This document shows positions 19,094 through 28,620 of a stretch of 64,000 nucleotides of DNA, one piece after another. The notes beneath the pieces were generated by a model. That model made no database searches and was not told where the DNA came from. It was given only the letters and a program-made list of their open reading frames with translations. Source of the DNA: JBAXTE01 sp963556065 (GTDB lineage: Bacteria; Bacteroidota; Bacteroidia; Bacteroidales; WCHB1-69); the NCBI GenBank assembly GCA_963556065.3, contig CAUVYH020000024.1, positions 5,871 to 69,870 on the forward strand, written 5' to 3'. The position numbers and the translations under genes are program-made. Position 1 is the stretch's first letter. Each line of letters starts with the position of its first letter.

Positions 19094-20236
19094 TTATTTT
19101 TTTTTGTGCATTAAGACGGTAACAGGGTAGTGATCGGAAGCATTAATCTCTTGATGAGTGATGAAATCATATCCTTCAAAATGATTGTCGTGAAAAATAT
19201 AGTCGATCCTGAATGAAGGCATTTTACCGGCATAACTTCTGCCAATGCCTTTTCCGCTTTCAACAAAGCTATCTGTAAGTTTTTTTGATAGAGTATGATA
19301 GGTAAACGATGTTGGGGTGTCGTTAAAATCGCCGCATAAAATCACCGGATACGGGGATTCCGAAATGTGCTTTTCCAACTGCAAAGCTTGCCCAGCTCTT
19401 AGCAAATAGGCTTGCTTTAATTTTGAGATGATCTTTTGAGAAGCTTTGTTTAAATTGTTTGATTTCGCTTTGTTTTTGGGAGAATCGTCTGCGAACACAT
19501 AATCTTCTTTTCCGAATTTAATCGATTGCAAATGAGCATTATATATTCTGAATATTTCATTGTCCTTTTTTATGTCGATATAAATAGCCGTATTATTGGT
19601 TTTGTTTTCAAAAACAATGGCTCCCGAGCCAATAATCGGATATCGGCTAAATATTGCGATTCCATAGTGGTCGGTTTCTTTAAGCGTTTGTGGAAAATAA
19701 GTGTATAAATATTTTGTTTTTAAGATTGATGTCAAAGAATCGGTTGTGCAAAACTTATTGGAAGAATCGTAAAAGTACTCTTGAAAGCATGCGATATCGG
19801 GACTTTCGTTGCGTATAAACTTGAATATCTGATTTCTGCCTTCAAAATTGAATGACCAGTCTTTATTGTAATTGTATAAGTCGAATAAGCGGACATTATA
19901 CGACATTACTTTAAATGTTGATATACTGTCGTTCGGTTTCGACTTCCCCGTAAATTGATAAAGTGAAAAAAAATGGTTATAGCCGATAATGATAAAAAAT
20001 GCGGAATAGAGTGCGTATTTTGGACGAATAATAACCCAAAGCAGGATAAAAATAATGTTTCCAAGGAAAATGTAGGGGTAGGCGATTCCGCAAAATGCCA
20101 GTATCCAAAAGGAATTCGGGTTAATATACATCGACAGATAAGAACAAACTAAAAGTATTAGCGCCAATGAATTTAATCCCAACAATAATCGGGTAAAGAG
20201 GGTGTCTTTATGCAACTTTTGAGTTTGGCTATCCAT
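19094..20236 (-). CDS. Endonuclease/exonuclease/phosphatase (EEP) family membrane protein
   Basis: 380 residues. About three membrane segments occupy residues 15-100, then an EEP catalytic domain: VMSYNVRLFDLYN (Asn), CFQEYFYD (Glu), IYNAHLQS, LCGDFNDTPTSF (D-x-N), FRIDYIFHD and ASDHYPVTVLM (D-H). All expected metal/phosphate-binding residues are present. Members cleave phosphodiester or phosphomonoester bonds in nucleic acids, lipids or inositol phosphates; the membrane anchor would place the domain on one face of the inner membrane. The gene sits 8 nt before uvrB and 18 nt after the broken rhomboid gene, a conserved-looking cluster. Confidence 0.88.
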   Translation of the reverse strand: MDSQTQKLHKDTLFTRLLLGLNSLALILLVCSYLSMYINPNSFWILAFCGIAYPYIFLGNIIFILLWVIIRPKYALYSAFFIIIGYNHFFSLYQFTGKSKPNDSISTFKVMSYNVRLFDLYNYNKDWSFNFEGRNQIFKFIRNESPDIACFQEYFYDSSNKFCTTDSLTSILKTKYLYTYFPQTLKETDHYGIAIFSRYPIIGSGAIVFENKTNNTAIYIDIKKDNEIFRIYNAHLQSIKFGKEDYVFADDSPKNKAKSNNLNKASQKIISKLKQAYLLRAGQALQLEKHISESPYPVILCGDFNDTPTSFTYHTLSKKLTDSFVESGKGIGRSYAGKMPSFRIDYIFHDNHFEGYDFITHQEINASDHYPVTVLMHKKK

Positions 20237-20254
20237 TTTCTGTAAGATAATTAA

Positions 20255-21128
20255 TTATTTACGCTTGAATTTGAATAAAAATTCTTTCTCTTCGGCAGAT
20301 AAATTATTGTATCCGCTTTTTGATATTTTGTCAAGAATTTCATTTATTTTATGTTCCTCTTCTACTCGCTTTGCATTGTATTGGTCGTCTGTCATTGGTC
20401 TTTTGGCATTACTTCCGTAATTGTAAGACATTTTTCTTTTGCCAAAAATTGGGAATCGATGTTTTGCATATCCCAAGCCGAACAAATATCCGCATAAGGC
20501 ACCTCCGACATGCGAGGATATTGATAGAAAATTAAACTTATTCAGCATTGCAATATTTAATACCAAAAGAATAATTGCTATTGTTTGCAGTGAGACCCGA
20601 TATTTGAAGATAGGAACGGGATATTGGGGTTTATAAGCCATAGCGGCAAATAGTAAGCCGTAAGCGGCTCCCGATAGCCCGATATTATCGCCCCTGAGTA
20701 AAGAAATATCGAGCTGTGGAAAAATTGAGGTGGGTAAAATAAAAAAAACAAAAGCGGTTAGATGGCACCAGACGATGCACCATCCCATTTTTTTACTCGA
20801 GAAGTACCGGAGAAACAACTCTCCTGAAATTAACAACAGAATGGAATCGGTAAATAATTGAAATAAAGAGGTATAAGTAAAAAATGAAGTAATTAAAGTC
20901 CAAAAGCTGTCGTAAAAAAATGCTTAAAGTTACGGGAGCTATCAAATAGGCTAATAATGCCATCAGGTTTTCAAAATACGAACCGGTCGAATCATCGGTG
21001 TAGTAATTAAACAATGCAATAACCCAAAATACTAATGATATTACAATAACGGCAACAATTAAACGTGCCAGTATATAGTTGCGTTTGATAAAGGCATTGA
21101 TTTGATATTTAGCCTGATATGACAACAT
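20255..21128 (-). pseudogene. Rhomboid family intramembrane protease, frame-broken
   Basis: The N-terminal frame (to about 20921) gives LVFWVIALFNYYTDD and LAYLIAPVTLSIF; the C-terminal frame (20255-20836 and slightly upstream) gives FWTLITSFFTYTSLFQLF, the catalytic serine motif GLSGAAYGLLFAAMA and the catalytic histidine motif ISSHVGGALCGYLFGL. Removing one base from the A7 run at 20914-20920 (T7 on the coding strand) joins them through SIFYDSFWTLIT, a normal rhomboid stretch. The whole protein would be about 290 residues with a charged cytosolic tail. Two rhomboids in tandem before the EEP gene is a familiar Bacteroidota arrangement. A sequence error is likely. Confidence 0.85.
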
Positions 21129-21139
21129 GTATCAATTAC

Positions 21140-21895
21140 TTAAAATTGTTGAAAGAATCGATTTTTATCTTTGTGTTTCCAATATAGAATGAGCACAATT
21201 CCAAACAGCATCCCGCCTAAGTGGGCAAAATGGGCAATACCGTCCGAGGAGCTGGAAAAGCCGGAATAAAGCTCCAGCAGGCCATATCCGATTACAAACC
21301 ATTTTGCCTTAATAGGGAATAGAAAATACATATAAATCATTGAATTTGGAAATAACATGCCAAAAGCCAGCAAAAGTCCGAAAATTGCTCCGGAAGCTCC
21401 AACCGTAGAGCTGTTATAAAGTGCATTCAGTTCCCCCATAGAGCTATCGATAAAATTCTTATGTTCTGAAATCGCTTTAGCTCCTTCGCTCAAGACTAAA
21501 CTGATTTGTTCTTGAGACATCATTGCTTGCAAATGTGAAATCTGTATATAGTTTACACCCATTTGCATTAAAGCGGCACCAACACCCGTTACAAAATAGA
21601 AAATCAGAAATCGTTTTGGCCCCCAATAATTCTCAATTACAGACCCAAACATCCATAAGGCAAACATGTTGAAAAATATATGCTCCACACCTCCGTGCAT
21701 AAACATGTATGTTATTAACTGATAAGGTTCGAAAGCTGTTGATCTAAAGTATTTTAACCCAAGTATGTCGTTCAGATCTATACCCAGACTATTTCTTAAG
21801 GCAAGAGTAGCTAAAAACATCAATCCATTGATGATGATGAGGTTTTTAACGACCGGAGGTAAAACTCTAAATCCTGTTGGTGAATATTGTTGCAT
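21140..21895 (-). CDS. Rhomboid family intramembrane serine protease
   Basis: 251 residues with six or seven membrane segments. The L1 loop (YMFMHGGVEHIFFNMFALWMFG), catalytic serine motif (VGASGAIFGLLLAFGML) and catalytic histidine motif (GIAHFAHLGGMLFGIVL) are all present, so the protease is probably active. Rhomboids cut membrane proteins within or near their membrane segments; the substrate is unknown. The gene begins 3 nt after the mutL stop and precedes the second rhomboid by 11 nt, so all are likely one transcript. Confidence 0.93.
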   Translation of the reverse strand: MQQYSPTGFRVLPPVVKNLIIINGLMFLATLALRNSLGIDLNDILGLKYFRSTAFEPYQLITYMFMHGGVEHIFFNMFALWMFGSVIENYWGPKRFLIFYFVTGVGAALMQMGVNYIQISHLQAMMSQEQISLVLSEGAKAISEHKNFIDSSMGELNALYNSSTVGASGAIFGLLLAFGMLFPNSMIYMYFLFPIKAKWFVIGYGLLELYSGFSSSSDGIAHFAHLGGMLFGIVLILYWKHKDKNRFFQQF

Positions 21896-21898
21896 AGT

Positions 21899-23743
21899 TT
21901 ATGAATTAAATAATCTTTTTAACTGATCTTCGGTTATCGCAACAGTTATTTTTTTCCCTGTAGGCGATGTGTCAGATATCTGACATGCATAAAGTTCATC
22001 GATAATATTTTGCATTTCAATTTCCGTCAATGATTGTCCCTGCTTTATTGATGTGCTTTTTGCCAGCGAAAGTGCTACATTTACATCTTTATCTAACCGT
22101 TGAGTGATTAAATTGTTTTTGAAATTTTCTAAAATTCCGTCAATTATATTTTTAACTTCTCCGTCTTCAATATCTGCCGGTGTGCCGTTTACAATAAAAG
22201 TATTATTGCCAAACTCTTGAATGTCAAATCCAAGACGAAATAATTCGGTGTTCATTTCTTTAATCAGTTCCGCTTCGGATGCGCTATAGTTAAGTGTTTG
22301 AGGAAATAAAGTCTGCTGAATTATGGTGGTTGAATTTTCAAATCGAAGGAGATATTTCTCAAACAATATGCGTTCGTGTGCAGCCTGTTGGTCTATGACT
22401 AAAATTGATGTTTTTAGCTTCGTTACAATGTATGTTTTGTTTAATTGAAATATGGAGGCATCAAAATATTTTTCGGAGTCGGCAGTGATGTTGAGCGATG
22501 ATTGAATGGATATTTCCGTTGGTGGCAAAATTTGTGAATCCCCATTCATGCTTGCGTCAGGCAAAAAATCCGGATTAAAATCAATTCTCATCGGATCGCT
22601 GTTGTGTCTGTATTCGGGTTTGTCCGGCTTAGGATTTGAAAAAGGATTGTAATTTGGATTTAGATTTAATGTGGGTGCTTTGGGAATGTAGTCTTTAGGC
22701 ATTTGGTCCACATTAAAGTATTGTTCCTGATTGAAGTCAAGGGTTGGAGTAAGGCTATTTATTCCTAATGTTTTACGAATACAAGAATTTAAGAACCCGT
22801 AAATCAACTTCTCATCGGTAAATTTTATCTCGGTTTTTGTAGGGTGAATGTTGATATCGATAGTTTTAGGATCAACCTCAATGGAAATAAAATAGCCAGG
22901 AAAGTATCCTTGCGGAATAAGCTCCGTAAATGCTTTATCTACAGCATGATGCAAGTACGGATGTTTGATAAACCGCTTGTTGACAAAGAAATATTGATCA
23001 CCACGGGTTCTGCGAGCACCGTTTGGAGTAACGATATATCCTGATATGTGAATGCTTTGAGTGTTTTCTTCAATGGCAACCAACTTGGATTGGAAAGAAT
23101 TTCCAAATAAGGCTATGATTCGAAGTTTGTAAGCCGATGGTGGAAGTAAAACAGATTGTTTCCCGTTGTTATAGATGGTAAAAGCCACCTCGGGATGAAT
23201 TAGTGCGATTCTGTTAAATTCTTCAAGAATGTGGTTGTATTCTACACTGTCGGATTTAAGAAAATTCCGGCGGGCGGGAATATTGAAAAAAAGATTTTTT
23301 ACGGCAATAGAAGTTCCAGAAGCGCAGGCACAAGGACTTTGATCTTTCATCTCAGAGCCTTCAATAATGATTTGAGTGCCCAACTCGTCATCTTGGAGCT
23401 TTGTCTTTAACTCCACATGTGCAACCGCAGCAATAGAGGCAAGAGCTTCACCTCTAAATCCCATCGTGCAAATGGCAAATAAGTCTTCCGCTTTGCGGAG
23501 TTTTGAAGTTGCATGCCGTTCAAAACTCATTCGGGCATCCGTGGCACTCATCCCGGCACCGTTGTCGATGACCTGAATTAGAGTTCTACCGGCATCTTTA
23601 ATAATAAGTTCAATTTTTGTTGCACCTGCGTCAATCGCATTTTCGAGCATCTCTTTTACTACCGAAGCTGGGCGTTGCACGACTTCTCCGGCAGCTATCT
23701 GGTTGGCAATGTGATCGGGCAGTAATTGGATGATGTCTGACAT
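21899..23743 (-). CDS. mutL: DNA mismatch repair protein MutL
   Basis: 614 residues from the ATG at 23743; the frame is open further upstream but overlaps the preceding gene, and MSDIIQLLPDHIANQIAAGE is the conserved MutL start. GHKL ATPase motifs are LENAIDAGA, DNGAGM, and GFRGEALASI; the linker is Pro/Asn-rich (about residues 350-420); the C-terminal dimerisation domain has AAHERILFEKYL. The DQHA(x)2E(x)4E-type endonuclease motif appears only as DQQAAHERILFE, so nuclease activity is possible. MutL couples MutS recognition to strand incision. Confidence 0.96.
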   Translation of the reverse strand: MSDIIQLLPDHIANQIAAGEVVQRPASVVKEMLENAIDAGATKIELIIKDAGRTLIQVIDNGAGMSATDARMSFERHATSKLRKAEDLFAICTMGFRGEALASIAAVAHVELKTKLQDDELGTQIIIEGSEMKDQSPCACASGTSIAVKNLFFNIPARRNFLKSDSVEYNHILEEFNRIALIHPEVAFTIYNNGKQSVLLPPSAYKLRIIALFGNSFQSKLVAIEENTQSIHISGYIVTPNGARRTRGDQYFFVNKRFIKHPYLHHAVDKAFTELIPQGYFPGYFISIEVDPKTIDINIHPTKTEIKFTDEKLIYGFLNSCIRKTLGINSLTPTLDFNQEQYFNVDQMPKDYIPKAPTLNLNPNYNPFSNPKPDKPEYRHNSDPMRIDFNPDFLPDASMNGDSQILPPTEISIQSSLNITADSEKYFDASIFQLNKTYIVTKLKTSILVIDQQAAHERILFEKYLLRFENSTTIIQQTLFPQTLNYSASEAELIKEMNTELFRLGFDIQEFGNNTFIVNGTPADIEDGEVKNIIDGILENFKNNLITQRLDKDVNVALSLAKSTSIKQGQSLTEIEMQNIIDELYACQISDTSPTGKKITVAITEDQLKRLFNS

Positions 23744-23754
23744 TTTCAGAGGGC

Positions 23755-24006
23755 TTATAAGAAAAATATGATATAAATCAGTGCAATAATTACGAGAATG
23801 GCTGTTAATAGAGTCCTTTGGGAAACCGATTTGAATTTTCGTCCCTCTTCCCATCGTTTGCTTAACCGATCTCGTAAAGGTGCTTCCTGATCATTATGAT
23901 TCCTCATCTTTTTTTCTAAAGACGATTGTTCCTCTTCGGGGGTGAAGAACACAGGCTTGTATTTTGATGATTTTGGCTTTGGCCTATATAAAAACAGAAT
24001 TTTCAT
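23755..24006 (-). CDS. Conserved small membrane protein upstream of mutL
   Basis: 83 residues. The first 50 are soluble and very charged, with MKILFLYRPKPKSSKYKPVFFTPEEE at the start and a coiled segment (SSLEKKMRNHNDQEAP). One membrane helix lies at about residues 65-82 (LLTAILVIIALIYIIFFL). I recall similar small proteins immediately upstream of mutL in other Bacteroidota, some carrying misleading riboflavin-synthase names, but no function is known. It ends 11 nt before mutL, indicating cotranscription. Confidence 0.75.
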   Translation of the reverse strand: MKILFLYRPKPKSSKYKPVFFTPEEEQSSLEKKMRNHNDQEAPLRDRLSKRWEEGRKFKSVSQRTLLTAILVIIALIYIIFFL

Positions 24007-24132
24007 AGTTGCTTGTTTGTTATGATTTGTGAAAATCGTGGATGAAAATATATCCCTATTTCTAATACAAAATTACGATTTTTATGCGAATTTATTGCAC
24101 AAAAATCGTAATATTCATAAAACGAGGTTTTC

Positions 24133-26295
24133 TTACTGAATAATCACCTTTTTATTGCAACTGGTTTGTTTCCCTATAAAGTGGAAAATATATACCCCCT
24201 GTAGTGATGATACGTCAATTGTTCCCGTCTGAGAAATTGTTTGCGTGAGAATCTTTTGCCCGTTGATGTTGAATATTTCAACTACAGTCGGTTTAAAATT
24301 GTCATCAAATATGCAATATATTTTGTCGGATGCCGGTACAGGATAGAGGGTACACTGGTTTCCGCTGCCTAATTTTTCAATGCTTGCCAATTCAAGTGCT
24401 CGTTTTACTGCATGCAGTGCATTGATTTTCCCCCAACCCCAATACACACTTCCCGTATCACCGATGGTTCCTGTATTAACGTCTTGGCGAGCTGTTTCGT
24501 GAATGATTTCTTTGACTTGTGCAGGTGTGAGTTGTGGATTTACCTGTAATAATAGTGCAACAATTCCCGTAACCATTGGTCCCGACATGGATGTGCCCGA
24601 AAAACGGACAAACTGGTAACTGCGGCCATTAAAAGTAATTGTAGTAACTACACTTGTTTGGTCAATATCTGAGTTTGTAAATGAGGAAATGGAAGATGCG
24701 ATATTTGCTCCCGGAGCAGATATATCCGGTTTTGTTCTTCCGTCTAAAGTAGGACCTATGCTCGAAAAAGAAGCACGAGCTCCGCCATACACAGTGCCAT
24801 TCGGCACGATTACTTCGGAGCTGTGGGCGGCAACCGAAATCACGCTTTGTGTACATGCAGGTTCTCCAATGCTATAGAAAGCATCTCCGGCAGTATAGTC
24901 GCTGGTTGGAGCTGAAAAAGGGCCGCCCCAGTTTCCGACATCGTTGGTTAACTCAATTACGTTCCAATAGTGAACGGTGCCGGAATCGGCAACGCTGTAC
25001 AATGCGATTTTGTATTGGCCGCTTTTGTTTTTAACACGAATTCGGGCATGTGGACGTTGGTTTAAATAATTTGCAGAATCACTCATAATGTTGTAAAAAA
25101 TAGTATCTGCCCCCAATACCATTAATGTATCGATATATCCGGTTTCATTGCTAGCAAACATTCGGGTAGAATCCACAATTTCATTCGAGGAATTTAATAT
25201 TTTTAGCCGGTATTGAAATGAATGATTGGGTTCTCCCCAAGCGGTTACCGATTGTCCCCACATCGTGGGGTAGTAGCCGTAATTGTTAAACCCAATTACG
25301 GTTTTTAAGGTGTCGGATGAAGAACTAAAGGCCTTTTTTATATGGTAGGTTTCATCTCCGCAGTTGCCTGCACTGGCAACAAATACGACTCCTTGTGCGG
25401 ATAGTCCGTCAATGGCCTGACTGATGAGCGATGTTCCATCTAGGTTGCCCATCCAGTAAAGCCCCCAGCTCATGTTTATAACCAGTCGCTTCTGGGCTTG
25501 CAGGGCATTGGTATTCATCCAGTTAAACGCATCAATTACAGCAGCTTCATCCACTAAAAATGTTGCTAACAAGTATTGGGCATCATAAGCGATGCCCCTA
25601 TAAACAGTTCCGGATCCGCTGCCACCACAGATTCCTGCAACATGGCTTCCATGAGTTGCCCATTCATAAATATTAAAAGTATCGCATTGGGCTTCTAATA
25701 ATTCATTTTCTCCCGAAAATTCGGTTCCATAAGTGTATCCTAAAGGTGCCGGTCCGGAAGTTTTAAACTGATCCCAAGCTTTATATATTCTGGTGTGAGA
25801 TAGGGTGGTGTCGTAAAACATGGGATTGGTATAATCAAATCCCCAGTCGGTAATACCGATAAGCACATCTTTGCCCGAAAACGGATGAGGTAGCGTTAGT
25901 CCCTGATGCACACTATCAACTCGGGTATCTTTTAGTGCTTTGTTCAGCATGGGGGCAATACGATGAGATGGGGAAAGATAAGATATTCCTTCTATAGACA
26001 GATCTTTGGAAATCATAGTTATTGGAATTCGGAGGGTCGCAATTTGTTTAATCACACTTCCGACAATAATGCCCTGCTCACTCAGCTTCTTTTTGTTAAA
26101 CTTTTGATTTGTCTGAGCGAGGGCATTCAGATATAGAATTCCGTCTTTTGAAGAGGTTGAAAAAAATGAAATGTTATCGCTAACCTTAAGTGATTTCGAA
26201 AACAGTTCGGAAAATTCTTCCGAAAGTTTGGTCTGTGCCGATATTGAGCTGATAAAAGTTGCTATACAAAAACTAATGATGACAAGATGCTTCAT
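24133..26295 (-). CDS. S8 (subtilisin-like) serine peptidase with T9SS type A sorting domain
   Basis: 720 residues from the ATG at 26295. A TTG 21 nt upstream lies inside the promoter box and is rejected. The signal peptide ends SSISAQ. Catalytic residues are Asp150 (GITDWGFDYT), His215 (THGSHVAGI), Asn in ASAGNCGDE, and Ser569 (GTSMSGP). A large insert between His and Ser forms a beta domain. The last ~75 residues are a T9SS type A domain (CTLYPVPASDKIYCIF, NINGQKILTQ, GVYIFHFIG). Probably a surface or released protease for protein feeding. It is transcribed from its own promoter at 26314-26321. Confidence 0.93.
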   Translation of the reverse strand: MKHLVIISFCIATFISSISAQTKLSEEFSELFSKSLKVSDNISFFSTSSKDGILYLNALAQTNQKFNKKKLSEQGIIVGSVIKQIATLRIPITMISKDLSIEGISYLSPSHRIAPMLNKALKDTRVDSVHQGLTLPHPFSGKDVLIGITDWGFDYTNPMFYDTTLSHTRIYKAWDQFKTSGPAPLGYTYGTEFSGENELLEAQCDTFNIYEWATHGSHVAGICGGSGSGTVYRGIAYDAQYLLATFLVDEAAVIDAFNWMNTNALQAQKRLVINMSWGLYWMGNLDGTSLISQAIDGLSAQGVVFVASAGNCGDETYHIKKAFSSSSDTLKTVIGFNNYGYYPTMWGQSVTAWGEPNHSFQYRLKILNSSNEIVDSTRMFASNETGYIDTLMVLGADTIFYNIMSDSANYLNQRPHARIRVKNKSGQYKIALYSVADSGTVHYWNVIELTNDVGNWGGPFSAPTSDYTAGDAFYSIGEPACTQSVISVAAHSSEVIVPNGTVYGGARASFSSIGPTLDGRTKPDISAPGANIASSISSFTNSDIDQTSVVTTITFNGRSYQFVRFSGTSMSGPMVTGIVALLLQVNPQLTPAQVKEIIHETARQDVNTGTIGDTGSVYWGWGKINALHAVKRALELASIEKLGSGNQCTLYPVPASDKIYCIFDDNFKPTVVEIFNINGQKILTQTISQTGTIDVSSLQGVYIFHFIGKQTSCNKKVIIQ

Positions 26296-26313
26296 AAAAT
26301 TATTTGTTTTGCG

Positions 26314-26321
26314 CAAAGATA
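26314..26321 (-). promoter_or_regulatory. Bacteroidota -7 box for the subtilisin gene at 24133
   Basis: TATCTTTG on the minus strand ends 18 nt before the ATG at 26295. It overlaps the alternative TTG at 26316, which settles the start. Confidence 0.65.
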
Positions 26322-26324
26322 AGT

Positions 26325-26359
26325 AAAAAAAAAGAGCCTCTGTAAAGAGACTCTTTTTT
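26325..26359 (-). terminator. Intrinsic terminator after the T9SS cargo gene at 26381
   Basis: Stem AGAGCCTC (26333-26340) / GAGACTCT (26347-26354) with one G-T wobble and a 6-nt loop, flanked by A8 and T6 tracts. On the minus strand a T run follows the stem, ending the transcript of the gene at 26381-28270 just before the next promoter. Confidence 0.82.
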
Positions 26360-26380
26360 GTATGATTTATTTATTCTCGG

Positions 26381-28270
26381 TTATCTTACAATCATTTTGC
26401 TTGTTGAAGTGCTGTTACCAGCTTTAACAGTAACAAAATAGATTCCCGAAGTTAAATTGGTAGCATCAATTGCAAGTTTGTGCATTCCCATAGATTTAGT
26501 TCCTAAGTTTTCGCTTGAAACCACTTGTCCCATTAAGTTAACTACGTTAATCGAAACATTATTGCTTTTGGTTAATGATAAATCAATGTATGAAATGCCA
26601 TTGCTTGGATTGGGATATATATTAGAAACATTTCCAATAGACTTGTCTATATTATTTATATTTACAGAAGTTATTATATCTTTTAAAAAGTAGTAAGACA
26701 CTGCGTCATTATATGGAGTGCTTCCGAGTTGTGTTACGGTAGCAAAAATTCGATAGCTATTGCCTTCTTGTTTTACCTGAGGTGCCATCATGTGAAATTT
26801 TGCACCATACTCAAAAGCGGTTCCTGCAGTTACATTTATTTTACCTTCAATACTTGCGGAATCAAGATTTCTGCTTGCAATGTATAAATCGGGAATTTTA
26901 TTAGCATTACCGTCAGATGCAACAAGAGTTGGATCGCTATCTGCCCATGAGTAGAAGATGGTCTTTCCGTCATTTGTAAGAGCAGCTTGAAGCCTGCCTC
27001 GGATATACATTGGATTTGCTGTAGTTCCAATGCTAAAATCTTTAGTGTTTTGCATGTCAAGATAAGCAGCATCCCATCCGTCTGAAGTGGTGAAGGTGTC
27101 GAACATGATACCTTCAATGCTTGCGTATGTCCAAATGTAGTTTGTTGAGTCGGTATTTGTTGTTGAATGGTTATATACATAAGAGAATATATGTAAATTG
27201 TCATTTCCATCTACTGCAACATCATCGATTGAAAAGTATGGACGAACCAAGTTTGTGTCTTGCCAAACTCCGTTACCTCCGAAAATTTCTTGGAAAACAG
27301 GAATAGAATCGAATCTAAAATCAGGTTGTAAGTTCCAACTAGCGCCATGGTCTGTAGTTTTGTAAACGATCGGACGGTTTGAAACATAATTTTCAGGATT
27401 TGGAATATCACCGCGAACACCAATAAAAACATAATAACCGACAGAGCCATCTTTGTTAAATGCAACAGCAGATGATCCGGTAGTTTTGTCTACCGTGTCC
27501 GTGCCAAATCTTGCAAAAGGAGGATGAAGTACAGTGGTTGTTACATTAATAACAGTGTCGTTAGTTGCATCAATTTGTCCGGATATTAATTCATAATTAA
27601 ATTGGATAATATCATCGCTACTGTTGCGTTTGTTTGCATCACCGCAGAAATAAAATTTTCCATCGTTACATACTTGCAAGGATTGATTATCTAATCTGTC
27701 GGTATTGCCATGGTTTATCAATACGTTTTTAGGAGTACCGGATTTCTTTTTCCAGCCAATATAAGTAGCGCCCCAAGTACCAACAACACTATCAACGGCA
27801 GATCCTACTACTAGAGAGTATAGGTTGTTAATGTCGGTATTTCCTGCAGGATTATAAAATGCTCCCTGTGGGTAGCGTCCCCAAATGTGGCTTTTTGCAA
27901 AAACAAGATTTGTAGAATCCCATGTAGCTCCTCCGTCAAAAGAGGTGTTAAAGTATATTTTATCCCCTTCTAATTTGGTAAGTCCACCTCTATGGGCGAA
28001 GCCTAACGCATTAAAAGTTTCATTGTAGCTCAATTGTTTTTGAAAAGCACCCATAATGCTGTATGCATTATAAGAATTTCCCACATAAACGGCTGAAGCG
28101 GTTTTTGCACCGAGAGGTAGTAGTGGAGCATTTGATTCATTTACACCATTATCTAGAAAATGGTTGTTTGCAATTCTTGCCAGTACCGGAGTTTTGTTAA
28201 TCACCGGCTTTTGCGCTACTGCACTAATAATCAGTGCGCTTGCAGCAAAAAATAGGAATAATTTTTTCAT
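26381..28270 (-). CDS. Secreted protein of unknown function with T9SS type A sorting domain
   Basis: 629 residues with a signal peptide ending ISAVAQ. The body is beta-rich with sialidase/BNR-like patterns (FNTSFDGGATWDSTN, VYKTTDHGASWNLQPDF, GKTIFYSWADSDP), suggesting a beta-propeller. The C-terminal ~80 residues are a type A sorting domain (NVSNIYPNPSNGISYIDL, NLMGQVVSSENLG, SGIYFVTVKAGNSTSTSKMIVR). No catalytic motif is recognised, so it may be a glycan- or protein-binding surface protein. It is a single-gene unit with promoter (28313-28320) and terminator (26325-26359). Confidence 0.88.
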   Translation of the reverse strand: MKKLFLFFAASALIISAVAQKPVINKTPVLARIANNHFLDNGVNESNAPLLPLGAKTASAVYVGNSYNAYSIMGAFQKQLSYNETFNALGFAHRGGLTKLEGDKIYFNTSFDGGATWDSTNLVFAKSHIWGRYPQGAFYNPAGNTDINNLYSLVVGSAVDSVVGTWGATYIGWKKKSGTPKNVLINHGNTDRLDNQSLQVCNDGKFYFCGDANKRNSSDDIIQFNYELISGQIDATNDTVINVTTTVLHPPFARFGTDTVDKTTGSSAVAFNKDGSVGYYVFIGVRGDIPNPENYVSNRPIVYKTTDHGASWNLQPDFRFDSIPVFQEIFGGNGVWQDTNLVRPYFSIDDVAVDGNDNLHIFSYVYNHSTTNTDSTNYIWTYASIEGIMFDTFTTSDGWDAAYLDMQNTKDFSIGTTANPMYIRGRLQAALTNDGKTIFYSWADSDPTLVASDGNANKIPDLYIASRNLDSASIEGKINVTAGTAFEYGAKFHMMAPQVKQEGNSYRIFATVTQLGSTPYNDAVSYYFLKDIITSVNINNIDKSIGNVSNIYPNPSNGISYIDLSLTKSNNVSINVVNLMGQVVSSENLGTKSMGMHKLAIDATNLTSGIYFVTVKAGNSTSTSKMIVR

Positions 28271-28620
28271 TTTTGTTTTGTTTTGTTAAACATTCTTTTC
28301 AATAATCAGCTACAAAAATAATAAAAAAAGTACCGCATACAACATTTTTCAAAAGTTTTTTATATTAAAATGCAATTATTTTTTGCTGTATATTGAAAAT
28401 TTCCGCGCGTTTTTAATTCGATTTTGGAATCGTGGCAAAATTATTAAAGTTTAACAATAGGCAAGATGTTTACTTGTGCTTGAAAACAAACCGTCAAATT
28501 TTAAAACTTTTGAAATAATAAATACCGAGAAATTTACAGGTGTAAATACGATGCAGGGAACTTATCGAACGAATTAGGATTGTTATAATAAAGAAGTTGC
28601 TGTTTTCATGCAAACGTCAT
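28271..28620. other. 350-nt intergenic region
   Basis: AT-rich. It holds the promoter box at 28313-28320 and the leader of the T9SS cargo gene. No open frame with a plausible start, no hairpin with a T tract and no repeat was seen in the rest (28380-28620). Confidence 0.5.
28313..28320 (-). promoter_or_regulatory. Bacteroidota -7 box for the T9SS cargo gene at 26381
   Basis: TATTTTTG on the minus strand, 42 nt before the ATG at 28270; a TTG follows the -33 spacing (19 nt upstream). Confidence 0.5.
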
